Positions 1 through 6,707 of a DNA stretch of 13,318 nucleotides are shown in pieces. Source of the DNA: CAYRTV01 sp046483285 (GTDB lineage: Bacteria > Acidobacteriota > Aminicenantia > Aminicenantales > Aminicenantaceae). Location: the NCBI GenBank assembly GCA_046483285.1, contig JAWODN010000113.1, positions 1 through 13,318 of the forward strand, given 5' to 3'. Position 1 is the first letter of the stretch. Each line of letters starts with the position of its first letter. The notes under the pieces are model-generated. The model was not told the origin of the DNA and searched no databases. It worked only from the letters and a program-made list of their open reading frames with translations. The position numbers were made by a program, and so were the translations under genes.

Positions 1-72
1 TATGCGATGTCCCTTCTTTTTTCAATCCCAGGTATCCATTTCCGTGATGAACCTCGCTCCCCAAAAAGCTAA
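1..72. other. Unassigned left edge
   Basis: Both strands are open in one frame here: the plus strand reads ...LLFSIPGIHFRDEPRSPKS and stops at 70-72, and the minus strand is open as well. The piece is too short to assign. It ends where the 106-bp repeat begins, so a gene reaching in from the left may have been cut by the repeat. Confidence 0.2.
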
Positions 73-73
73 A

Positions 74-179
74 CGGCCCTTTCCGCCCCCGAAAAGGACG
101 GATTAAGGCCTGAAAATAGGCCCGAAATTATGTTTATTGCCGTGATATCAATATGATCGGTTGGTCCGACCCCGAATAA
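74..179. repeat. 106-bp direct repeat, left copy
   Basis: Matches 1934-2039 at a constant offset of 1860 with about four mismatches (near 96, 135, 140 and 141). Homology stops sharply on both sides. It ends in the motif GGTCCGACCCC, close to the end of the peptidase gene at 184. The two copies bound the peptidase/hsdS-remnant block, so recombination between them would excise about 1.86 kb. Confidence 0.85.
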
Positions 180-183
180 TAGC

Positions 184-1335
184 TCATGGCAGATCAACCC
201 CCAAACGGTAGGCGTATTCCTGAAAAGTGCCCCCGCGCAGGCCGGTAAGATCATAGGCTTCCTTGAAGCTCACTAATCCGCTCTTAGCTGCCAAAATGAC
301 CTTTGTGGCGAACATTTCGCCTACGCGCGCATTCTGGTTGTTGTAGAAGTCGCCCCCGGCGCCGGCAGGGCTTCGCCTGCGCTCTCTTTCGATGTGTTTA
401 TGGTAGAATGCGAAAAACGTTTCCCGGTTCACCAGACGTAAATCCATCGCACGGCGTCCTGCCACGATGGGGCTGACTTTGAAACGCCGCGCGATGATTT
501 CGAACGGCGATCCTGCGTGCCTGGCCTCATGCCAGTACGCTTTCAGTTCGCGCATCGGGACTAGGAATTCCGCCGCCGCCCGATCACACCACGATTCGAT
601 GTTCCGGGATGCGCGAGTTGCCGGACCAGCATCCGTCAGGGCGCTTTCTCCCCGCCAGATATGCGCCAGTTCGTGAATCAGCGTGAACATCTGCGCCGAT
701 TTCGCGTCGGCTCCGTTGACAAAAACAAGCGGAGCGTAATCGTCACTGAGCGCGAAGCCGCGAAATTCCTCAACGTTCAGCTTGCGACGCGTGTTGTTTC
801 CAACAATGCCGTTGATGATCGCCATGATGTTCAATTGTTCGATGGCGTGCCGCAGTTCGCCGACCGCTTCCTGCCAGGTGCGGACTTTGGCGGCCCAGCC
901 ATCCTCCAGGCCGATTATGTGCCGCATTTCGCGTCCGACGGCTTCCGGATCATCCGTCGAGCGGGCGCTCCCCACAAAGTCCAGCGGCTCGGCTTCGCCT
1001 TCGATCAGCATTTCGCGCAACCAGCCCTGGCGGCGCTGCATTGCGTAGATTGTGTCCAGTAGATCCGGGCTTGGACGCCCCATATATTTGTTACCGACCG
1101 TCCGAAGGTCGGGAATGGGAACAGATTCTTTTGGAGGCTTGGGAAGGAAAAAAAAGCCGAAGGGTGTATAGGTCGCCCGGGCAAATTTTTCGAGCTGTTT
1201 GAATGTCGGACGCTCCTCGCCGCTGATCCAGCTGGGCAGCTTACGAAAGGACTGCTGCTGTGCCATTTCATCAACGCTCTGCCCTGCACGTTCGCTGGCC
1301 CATAAGAGTAACTCTGGTTTGACATCAACACGCAT
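184..1335 (-). CDS. ImmA/IrrE-type HTH metallopeptidase
   Basis: A 383-residue protein of the COG2856 ImmA/IrrE type: an N-terminal XRE-like helix-turn-helix region (about 1-80) and a C-terminal zinc peptidase. The N-terminus has the family signature of a W-x-SGEERPT-x-KQLEKFA stretch followed by PFGFFFLPKPPKE and PIPDLRT. The zinc motif HELAHIW lies at 221-227, and the ESWCDRAAAEFLVP stretch at 247-260 supplies the likely third ligand. Relatives cleave XRE-type repressors or act in stress and defence switches, and are often followed by a DUF4411 PIN-like partner gene. No such partner follows here: two bases past the stop lies the flanking repeat. The upstream neighbour on the same strand is an hsdS stump, which suggests a former restriction-modification island. 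The ATG start at 1335 gives the standard N-terminus. The protein looks intact; its target is unknown. Confidence 0.9.
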   Translation of the reverse strand: MRVDVKPELLLWASERAGQSVDEMAQQQSFRKLPSWISGEERPTFKQLEKFARATYTPFGFFFLPKPPKESVPIPDLRTVGNKYMGRPSPDLLDTIYAMQRRQGWLREMLIEGEAEPLDFVGSARSTDDPEAVGREMRHIIGLEDGWAAKVRTWQEAVGELRHAIEQLNIMAIINGIVGNNTRRKLNVEEFRGFALSDDYAPLVFVNGADAKSAQMFTLIHELAHIWRGESALTDAGPATRASRNIESWCDRAAAEFLVPMRELKAYWHEARHAGSPFEIIARRFKVSPIVAGRRAMDLRLVNRETFFAFYHKHIERERRRSPAGAGGDFYNNQNARVGEMFATKVILAAKSGLVSFKEAYDLTGLRGGTFQEYAYRLGVDLP

Positions 1336-1409
1336 GATGTTGGCCTCCGGACGTACACATTGTCGTTGGAACTTCAGGGGCTATCGGTCGCTCGGCGCAA
1401 CGGACAACC

Positions 1410-1427
1410 CCATTTGCATGCAAATGG
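1410..1427. promoter_or_regulatory. 18-bp perfect palindrome, candidate operator
   Basis: CCATTTGCATGCAAATGG is a perfect 18-bp palindrome about 75-90 bp upstream of the start of the HTH-metallopeptidase gene. Its position suits an operator for that protein's HTH domain or another dimeric regulator. That role is inferred, and I could not assign a confident promoter beside it. Confidence 0.4.
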
Positions 1428-1495
1428 TTCGGCATTACACTACAATAAATTCATCTTAATCGATATCATACCACATTTTTTTGGTTTTTACCCAT

Positions 1496-1807
1496 TCACC
1501 GGCCCCTGCGATTTGATGCATTGGTTCGTTGTTCTTGGTGTACCCCTCGGACGTCGATTTTGCCCGTTTCAACGGCCAAGGTGTATGCAATGTAATGCTG
1601 CTCTGCGTGCGGTGGCAACAGGATTAAGAATTCCCCAAGTTCTTCGGCGTTTAAATGCGGCTGAGCCGCACGCATCCGCTCCAGGTAAATTTGGCCCTGG
1701 AGCATGTACTTGGAGAGCAATACCCACGAGACAAACGGTGAGTGAGCCTTGGTCACCGTTAATACCATGTCATATCCTGCAATGCAACCTGCTACATCCT
1801 CTGTCAC
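1496..1807 (-). pseudogene. hsdS remnant (type I restriction specificity subunit, C-terminal piece)
   Basis: About 103 residues resemble the end of a target-recognition domain and conserved region of type I S subunits. The visible hallmarks are PHLNAEELGEFLILLPPHAEQ followed by ETGKID, matching the family's LNxxELxxxxIPLPPLxEQ...ETxKID pattern. S subunits are normally 400 or more residues and choose the DNA site for the HsdM/HsdR complex. Only this C-terminal stump remains. The frame upstream of the GTG at 1807 soon meets a TAG, and a GGGTCAGACC motif lies at about 1835. No hsdM or hsdR is in the window. I regard it as a non-functional relic upstream of the peptidase gene. Confidence 0.6.
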
Positions 1808-1834
1808 GAGGCACCACTAAAGCATGAAAGCAGG

Positions 1835-2035
1835 GTCAGACCTACGGAAATAATTCTAAACAAACAGAATCACACTTAATGATACATGAAATAGGGCCTT
1901 AATTGAGCGTTTTCGCCCTCCAAAATGCCTTACCGGCCCTTTCCGCCCCCGAAAAAGACGGATTAAGGCCTGAAAATAGGCCCGAAATTATGTTAATTGT
2001 AGTGATATCAATATGATCGGTTGGTCCGACCCCGA
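1835..2035. repeat. Candidate MITE/REP-like element with GGGTCRGACC ends
   Basis: GGGTCAGACC occurs near 1835-1844 and its inverted counterpart GGTCCGACCC near 2024-2033, giving a roughly 200-bp unit with inverted 10-bp ends (one mismatch). It contains the right copy of the 106-bp repeat. Similar GGGTCAGACC boxes are typical of REP sequences mobilised by Y1 (RAYT) transposases, but no such transposase gene is in the window. Confidence 0.4.
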
Positions 2036-2039
2036 ATAA
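1934..2039. repeat. 106-bp direct repeat, right copy
   Basis: Same orientation as the copy at 74-179 and over 95 percent identical by eye. It is followed by a GC-rich half-palindrome (about 2052-2092) that resembles one arm of the hairpin element at 7735-7833. Confidence 0.85.
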
Positions 2040-2051
2040 CGACCCCATGAG

Positions 2052-2092
2052 CGGGCCGGGGTTGCCGCAGAGGCGCAGATGCGAGGCGCAAG
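2052..2092. repeat. Half copy of GC-rich palindromic repeat
   Basis: Begins GCGGGCCGGGGTTGCCGCA, nearly the same as the left arm of the hairpin element at 7735-7833, and then diverges. It lies just downstream of gmhA (minus strand), the usual intergenic position for REP-like sequences. Confidence 0.5.
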
Positions 2093-2118
2093 GCATGATA
2101 ATGGTTATTGCCATGAGC

Positions 2119-2679
2119 TCATAAAAACGCTTTTTCAATTTCCTCAGCCATCAGATGCAGCAGGAGCAGGTGGACTTCCTGAATCCGGGGGGTGGACTTG
2201 GAGGGGACATCCAGCAGCACATCCGGATACTCCGCAAGGCGGCCGCCTCCTTCTCCGGTCAAAGCCACTGTGGCGATTCCCCGTTCAGCGCAGACTCTGA
2301 CCGCTTTGATGACGGACTCGGAATTCCCGCTGGTGGACAGAGCCACGGCCGCGTCCCCCGGTTTTCCCAGAGCCTCCGCCTGCCGGGCGAAAACCTCGGC
2401 GTGGCCGCGGTCATTGGCGATGGAGGTCAACGCCGAGGTGTCGGTGGTCAGGGACACGGCCGGAATGGCCGCCCGCTCCTCCAAAAAGGTATTCACCAGT
2501 TCCGCCGCGTAATGCTGGGACTGGGAGGCGCTGCCTCCGTTTCCGAACACCAGTATTTTCCCTCCCTGGCGGAGTGCCCGCAGCTGCACTTTCACCGCCT
2601 CCCGGTAGAGTTTTTTCCGGGAGGAAAAAAAAATTTCCGATATGTGGTAAACCTGGTCAACGGCATTCATATAATCCAT
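2119..2679 (-). CDS. gmhA: Phosphoheptose isomerase (sedoheptulose 7-phosphate isomerase)
   Basis: A 186-residue SIS-fold enzyme that converts D-sedoheptulose 7-phosphate to D-glycero-D-manno-heptose 7-phosphate, the first cytoplasmic step towards the nucleotide-activated heptose used for LPS core or other glycans. Visible motifs are the phosphate-binding GNGGSAS at 46-52 and STSGNS at 115-120. H56, E60, Q167 and H175 align at a constant offset with the four zinc ligands of the E. coli enzyme (H61, E65, Q172, H180), so the active site looks complete. The length is normal for the family. The ATG at 2679 is preceded at good spacing by AAGGAGA. It lies 60 bp downstream of the abiEi-type gene on the same strand and could be read through from it. 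No other heptose gene is in the window, so it looks like a displaced housekeeping or glycan gene. Confidence 0.93.
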   Translation of the reverse strand: MDYMNAVDQVYHISEIFFSSRKKLYREAVKVQLRALRQGGKILVFGNGGSASQSQHYAAELVNTFLEERAAIPAVSLTTDTSALTSIANDRGHAEVFARQAEALGKPGDAAVALSTSGNSESVIKAVRVCAERGIATVALTGEGGGRLAEYPDVLLDVPSKSTPRIQEVHLLLLHLMAEEIEKAFL

Positions 2680-2739
2680 ATTGATTCTCCTTCCCCGTGA
2701 ATTCCTTCATCCTCATCCCGCCTGCCATAGTGCGGCCGC

Positions 2740-3333
2740 TCACTTCCCGGGAGGTGCAAATTTTCTTATGTGCTGTTCGACTGTTTTGGGATACACCTTG
2801 GCCATGGAGATCATTTTGTCCACATCCAAATCCATCCAATTCCACTCATCCAAAGAAGGCTCCAGGCCGTTCATTCTCCGGATATAAACAAAATCCAAAG
2901 CCGCTTTTTCCGGCTGAGCCGTAAAACCGCCGTCCCGGGCATGATATCCGAAAAACAACTCTTCCTTGATATGAAAATATCCGATTTCTCCCAGGGCCGT
3001 GTGAAAAGTTTTCGTTTTGTTTGTGGACACACACGTCAGCATCTGCGGAACCTGTTCCGAAATCCCATGCATGAGCAAGGCGGATTCGAGTGAAATATAA
3101 CTGGGAGGATAAATCATGCCGGCGGCATTTTCAATATCCAGCGGAACAAACGTATTGGCATACAGCTGTTTGCCGAGTTTTAACAGCATGCCTTTTTTCA
3201 CCAGCCGCTGAACCGCCCGCTTTGCCGAAGAGAGGGGCAATCCTGAAATCCGCATCAATTCCGTTAAACTGTAGACCGGCTTTCCCTTCCGCAAGCGTTG
3301 AGTCCATTCGTTTTGGGTGAATGCTTTTGTCAT
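2740..3333 (-). CDS. AbiEi-type antitoxin / winged-helix regulator
   Basis: A 197-residue protein with an N-terminal winged helix (about 18-60: SLTELMRISGLPLSSAKRAVQ... then a LVKKGMLLKLGKQLY wing) and a C-terminal domain with the YPPSYISLESALLMHG and EKAALDFVY signatures of AbiEi-family antitoxins. In type IV systems AbiEi represses its own operon and counteracts the nucleotidyltransferase toxin. Its ATG overlaps the stop of the preceding toxin gene as ATGA, so the two are translationally coupled. The order is toxin gene first, antitoxin second, whereas classical abiE operons have the antitoxin first. Regulation probably acts through the palindrome at 4182-4207 upstream of the pair. Confidence 0.8.
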   Translation of the reverse strand: MTKAFTQNEWTQRLRKGKPVYSLTELMRISGLPLSSAKRAVQRLVKKGMLLKLGKQLYANTFVPLDIENAAGMIYPPSYISLESALLMHGISEQVPQMLTCVSTNKTKTFHTALGEIGYFHIKEELFFGYHARDGGFTAQPEKAALDFVYIRRMNGLEPSLDEWNWMDLDVDKMISMAKVYPKTVEQHIRKFAPPGK

Positions 3334-4172
3334 TGATGCGTCTCATGCGAAGAGACGGCATTTGCCGCCTCATCCATAACAGTTGAAGCGGAATGTTTGA
3401 TCATGGCGTAATCATCCCGGGAAAGCTGATGCCTGAAACGCTGCGGCAGAAAGCGTTTCATTTCAGCTTCCATATTTGCGGATTCGATACGCTCAAGCTT
3501 TTTCTTCATCTCCGCATCATTCCATGAAATACGGTAATCTTTAAATTTCTTTGCAACCAAGGATATATCCATTTTTTGATCCAAAACCTCGGACATAAAC
3601 CAGAGATCAAAAATATCCCGTTCTTTTAGATACGGCCGTCCCGCCACGGCCGTAACTTTCTCGGCCATCAGTTCATCCGGCGTCAATCCGTTAACCAAAG
3701 GCCGGCGGTGCATGATATCGAAGTCAGATTTCACCGGGATAACCTTCACCCGGTAAACAGGGTATCCGCCGAATTCCATCTTCACTCTGAACACCCGCCG
3801 CATCTCCTGCGGTTGAAAATTCAACCCGTATACAAAAACTTTTTTCCGGCCCGGATCAGCGGGGTATTTCCACCGGAAACGGCCTCTCCCCAGGAATTGA
3901 ATAATATTTTTTTCAATATTAAATTTGGACTTATCCATGAGCTTCTTTACGGATGGAGCGTTGATTTCCTCTCCCGCAAAACCCAAATCTTCCGAATACC
4001 TATATCCTCCGTATAAAAGATGTAAGCTTGTTCCGCCCTGAAAACAGATAATCTGACTTTCCGGCAAGGAAAACAACACTTCCAGCACGACGAGATGCAG
4101 GACTTCCCCCACAACCGAGTTCACAGGAACCCCTTCTTCTTTCGCTCTTTCTCTCACATCTTCCCAAATCAT
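3330..4172 (-). CDS. AbiEii/AbiGii-type nucleotidyltransferase toxin, altered catalytic motif
   Basis: Reading from the ATG at 4172 gives 280 residues; a TTG at 4193 would add seven, but the ATG has a GGA at proper spacing and leaves the palindrome at 4182-4207 outside the gene. The family motif is present as FQGGTSLHLLYGGYRYSEDL with GGTS at 46-49. The later EKVTAVAGR...ERDIFDLWFM segment is the second conserved family block. AbiEii toxins are polymerase-beta-fold enzymes that transfer nucleotides, for example onto tRNA acceptor ends. The normal SEDLDF motif reads SEDLGF here: the second metal-binding aspartate is glycine (residue 64, codon GGT). A single A-to-G change would explain it, and catalysis may be lost. 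The gene overlaps its antitoxin gene by four bases. Confidence 0.85.
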   Translation of the reverse strand: MIWEDVRERAKEEGVPVNSVVGEVLHLVVLEVLFSLPESQIICFQGGTSLHLLYGGYRYSEDLGFAGEEINAPSVKKLMDKSKFNIEKNIIQFLGRGRFRWKYPADPGRKKVFVYGLNFQPQEMRRVFRVKMEFGGYPVYRVKVIPVKSDFDIMHRRPLVNGLTPDELMAEKVTAVAGRPYLKERDIFDLWFMSEVLDQKMDISLVAKKFKDYRISWNDAEMKKKLERIESANMEAEMKRFLPQRFRHQLSRDDYAMIKHSASTVMDEAANAVSSHETHQ

Positions 4173-4181
4173 TATATTTCC

Positions 4182-4207
4182 AAAAAAGGACAAATTTGTC
4201 TTTTTTT
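4182..4207. promoter_or_regulatory. 26-bp palindromic candidate operator of the AbiE-like pair
   Basis: A perfect 12-bp core GACAAATTTGTC (4189-4200) extends to 26 bp with 12 of 13 positions paired. It lies between the predicted promoter and the toxin ATG, where an autoregulating AbiEi would bind. The binding is inferred. Confidence 0.45.
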
Positions 4208-4210
4208 AGG

Positions 4211-4238
4211 AATATAACATAAAATGAAAAAAATGCAA
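4211..4238 (-). promoter_or_regulatory. Candidate sigma70 promoter of the AbiE-like operon
   Basis: On the minus strand TTGCAT (4233-4238) is followed after 16 bp by TATATT (4211-4216). The start of transcription would fall about 30 bp before the toxin ATG and just ahead of the palindrome. Confidence 0.4.
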
Positions 4239-4514
4239 TCTTTATCCGGAATTTTAAAGATTATTCTCTTCCGGAAATCCCTTCCAGACCTCTTCCTTCA
4301 CCTGCGCCTGATCAAGCACTCTTGATATTCATGCGGTCAGGGGGCATGAGACACTGCCCGCTAATGTCCCATGAGAATAATCATACGCAAAAACGTCTTA
4401 ATGGAATGAGCTCTTAACTGTCGGGCATAAGTAATCTCATCAGGAAGATTGACATAAAATGTGTAATGATGTAACTGTGTATCTCACGCCCGCGACGCCC
4501 CATCCATCCCCCGC
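4239..4514. other. Intergenic region with no recognised feature
   Basis: The gap between the toxin gene and the SEC-C gene holds the toxin promoter and operator at its left end. Apart from that I see no open frame with family signatures, no RNA gene and none of the repeats found elsewhere in the window. Confidence 0.4.
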
Positions 4515-6020
4515 CTAGTTCGCCTTGGGGGGAAGACCGAGCTTCCGGCGCAGTATATCAAAATCGATTCTCGGCATCCCTGATTTCGAATAATCCCGTC
4601 TTCTGTCAAAATCATCGAGGAGAGCGATGACTTTCGGGCGGTATTCATCCTTTTTGACGGCTTCAAGCGGCGTCAGCCCGTCCAGGGCGGGAATTTTGGT
4701 GGAGGGCCATTCTTTGAAATAATGATGCTCCAGTTGTTTCTTCATCGCGGCTTGAACCTCCGGGCGGGCGTTCAATTCCTCCGATTTTTTCTCCCGGGCT
4801 TCTCTTTCTTCCGGAGAAAGCTCGGGAAAGTCATCGGGCTCCCGGTAGGTCGTTTTGTCATAAGCGATCAGGCCGCCGAGATGTTTTTTGAGTTTGGAGC
4901 GCAGCCGGGAAGCCCTCTCCCGGGAATAGGTTTCGGCAATGAGGCGTCCCCCCTCGATGCGGAAATGTCCCAGGATGGTCCGGGGCTTGTCCGGATATTT
5001 CCGGCTTTTCGCCTTCATCCATACCCATGAGTCATCATTCTTATCGTAGTGAAAGCTTCGAAGCGAGGAAAGGCGTTTGCGCACGGCGCCCTCATCCCGG
5101 ATGCGGAAATGCGTTTCCGTAAAAATAAATTCCTCTCTGTCCGTGGTGACCAGAGAGGGAAAACGGTCAGGGGCTGAATCTTCAAGGCCTTTATCTTTCT
5201 CCGAAACCGGCATCTTATCCAGTTCAGGCCCATAAAGAATATACCAGGCCCAGAAAGGAGCGGCCTCTTTCTGCGATTCAGCGAAATGACGCTCCGGGGG
5301 GAACTGCTCCGCCAGGGAGGTGCGGCTGAATTCTTTTTTCTGTTTTTTCATCACCCGCCTGAATTCCCGCCGTGTTTCCGGCTCGAAAACATAGGGACTG
5401 GTGTAGAAAATCGACTGGTCCGGGGGGCCCACCCGGCGAACATACCAAATCTCCCCCGCCGAAGGTTCAATCTCCAGAAGCATTCGAACATGGTGGACCG
5501 TAAAGCGGTCTCCGGTTCCCAATTCCTCCACCGTCACGGTATCGTCGTCAGGCGAATCCTCCAAAATCTCAAAAAAAGTGGGATAACTTTCATTGAGCTG
5601 CCGGAGATAGGTGGGGCCGGGTTCAAAGAGTTCTTTCATCAGGGGGTCCGCTAAAAGCCTGTCCCCCACCGTTTCGAGGCTGGTTCCGAACCGGAAATCG
5701 AAATGCATCCAGCTCATGAAAAAACTGTCCGGGATGCCGTCTTCCGCCCCCGGACGGAATTGTTTCTCAAAGCCGGCGACGGCTTTTTTGAATTCCTTGC
5801 CGTCTTTGTCGAACTGCATGATCTTCTTTCCGAAGATCGCGATAATGGGGATGAGATCCATGTATTCATCCCAAACCGTCCCCGTTCTTTCCAACTCGGG
5901 AAAATGGTCCTCCGGCTTCCGGACAAAACCTCCTTCCGAGGGGCCGGCCCCGCAGCATTTTTTGTACTTTTTCCCGCTCCCGCAGGGGCAGGGGTCGTTG
6001 CGTCCAATTTTTTTGCTCAT
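4515..6020 (-). CDS. SEC-C zinc-motif protein with MbcA/ParS/Xre-like C-terminus
   Basis: A 501-residue, charge-rich protein. The N-terminus is a classical SEC-C zinc finger, RNDPCPCGSGKKYKKCC (residues 7-23, cysteines 11, 13, 22 and 23), as found at the SecA C-terminus and in many unrelated proteins. The middle (about 30-430) has no motif I can name, only a stretch reading ILGHFRIEGGRLIAETYSRERA. Near the C-terminus (about 438-470) W...IPALDGLTPLEA...RPKVIALLDDF resembles the NPALGGxTPxEx motif of the MbcA/ParS/Xre (DUF2384) antitoxin toxin-binding domain. That link rests on motif resemblance alone. There are no membrane segments, so it is likely cytoplasmic. It stands alone on the minus strand among toxin-antitoxin genes. 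A role in a defence or antitoxin network is possible but unproven. The start is the ATG before the conserved SKKIGRNDPCPC; its Shine-Dalgarno is weak. Confidence 0.75.
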   Translation of the reverse strand: MSKKIGRNDPCPCGSGKKYKKCCGAGPSEGGFVRKPEDHFPELERTGTVWDEYMDLIPIIAIFGKKIMQFDKDGKEFKKAVAGFEKQFRPGAEDGIPDSFFMSWMHFDFRFGTSLETVGDRLLADPLMKELFEPGPTYLRQLNESYPTFFEILEDSPDDDTVTVEELGTGDRFTVHHVRMLLEIEPSAGEIWYVRRVGPPDQSIFYTSPYVFEPETRREFRRVMKKQKKEFSRTSLAEQFPPERHFAESQKEAAPFWAWYILYGPELDKMPVSEKDKGLEDSAPDRFPSLVTTDREEFIFTETHFRIRDEGAVRKRLSSLRSFHYDKNDDSWVWMKAKSRKYPDKPRTILGHFRIEGGRLIAETYSRERASRLRSKLKKHLGGLIAYDKTTYREPDDFPELSPEEREAREKKSEELNARPEVQAAMKKQLEHHYFKEWPSTKIPALDGLTPLEAVKKDEYRPKVIALLDDFDRRRDYSKSGMPRIDFDILRRKLGLPPKAN

Positions 6021-6055
6021 GGCGGTTTCAACCCTTTATTAAAATCAATAAAGAA

Positions 6056-6081
6056 CGCCGGCCCTCCGACTCAGGCCGGTG
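6056..6081. repeat. Inverted repeat upstream of the SEC-C gene
   Basis: CCGGCC (6058-6063) and GGCCGG (6074-6079) form a 6-bp perfect stem, extendable by a wobble and one more pair, with a 10-base loop. No strong T-run follows on either strand, so it is not a clear intrinsic terminator. Confidence 0.35.
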
Positions 6082-6124
6082 CGCCCTCCATGTCATTATA
6101 CATGATTGGATTTCACATGCAAAA

Positions 6125-6181
6125 GGATAGACATGTTATTGAATCTATTGATGTAAATTCAGCCAGGCTGCATTCATTATA
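6125..6181 (+). repeat. Dispersed repeat, copy A
   Basis: Carries GGATAGACATGTTATTGAAT and then a core ending in CAGCCAGGCTGCATT. It shares about 50 bp with the copies near 6566, 8328 and 12089. Read in one frame the core gives HVIESIDVNSARLH. Confidence 0.75.
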
Positions 6182-6527
6182 GTGATAGAATATTGAGTTA
6201 CATGCAAATGCTATTTGCTCAAAACTCGAAAACCTCATGTAAACGTGCGATATATTAAAGTAAGTTGCAAGTTAAATGGTTTTTTGGGGTGTTTGTTTTT
6301 TTGGTTCACGGCAAAATTGGGGTGGCAGAATTAGTATTGGTTTTTTTGGCATGGGATTTTGCGTTTTGGAAAAAACACTTTAAGCAGAAGCCTTCCCTGA
6401 AGATAAATTGCCTGATCTATTCATAAAAAAATGACGATGTTTTGGCAAATCTTTCATTAACACCGGTATTCATCATTTTTATTAAAAGCACAAATATTAG
6501 GTTTTTCCTTACCGGAATTTCATTATA
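6182..6527. other. Repeat-rich intergenic region, no gene seen
   Basis: Contains a G/T-rich, C-poor stretch (about 6275-6365) with long T-runs on the plus strand. At 6378-6402 is a partial copy of the island-flanking repeat: 25 bp identical to part of the copy at 12023-12139. No open frame with a recognisable product was found on either strand. Confidence 0.4.
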
Positions 6528-6619
6528 ATCGCCATTTTTTTACCCTTCGGCCCATGAATAGGCCAGGATAGACATGTTATTGAATCCATTGACGATAATT
6601 CAGCCAAGCTGCGTTATAC
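6528..6619 (+). repeat. Dispersed repeat, copy B, with upstream box
   Basis: Begins with ATCGCCATTTTTTTA, runs through TGAATAGGCCAGGATAG, then carries the same core as copy A (HVIESIDDNSAKL if read in frame). The box recurs at 7948-7975 (plus) and, interrupted by a hairpin, at 7711-7855 (minus). It lies immediately before the MNT antitoxin promoter. Confidence 0.7.
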
Positions 6620-6645
6620 GAACCCTAAACGGAAAAAATTTCCAA

Positions 6646-6674
6646 TTGACAGATTTATGTGTCTAATTTATTAT
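6646..6674 (+). promoter_or_regulatory. Promoter of the MNT-HEPN operon
   Basis: TTGACA at 6646-6651, a 17-bp spacer, then TATTAT at 6669-6674; an alternative TATAAT at 6674-6679 would have a longer spacer. It lies directly upstream of the antitoxin gene start at 6708. Confidence 0.55.
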
Positions 6675-6697
6675 ATAATTGATTAATTTATTAGACA
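6660..6697. promoter_or_regulatory. 38-bp inverted repeat, candidate operator
   Basis: Arms TGTCTAAT (6660-6667) and ATTAGACA (6690-6697) are perfect inverses, and symmetry continues inward with two mismatches. The site spans the -10 region, so a dimer bound here would block the promoter. The fused winged helix of the downstream protein is the natural candidate repressor (inferred). Confidence 0.5.
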
Positions 6698-6707
6698 TGA
6701 GCATCTT

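Noticed and set aside
661..1062. Plus-strand frame opposite the HTH-metallopeptidase gene
   Set aside because: Shadow of a GC-rich gene with clear family motifs on the other strand.
5703..6182. Plus-strand 159-codon frame overlapping the SEC-C gene start
   Set aside because: Mostly antisense to the SEC-C gene; its tail merely reads through repeat copy A.
6275..6365. G/T-rich stretch with GGGG runs, possible G-quadruplex or regulatory RNA
   Set aside because: Too few regularly spaced G-runs and no hairpin or promoter logic; probably only skewed composition.
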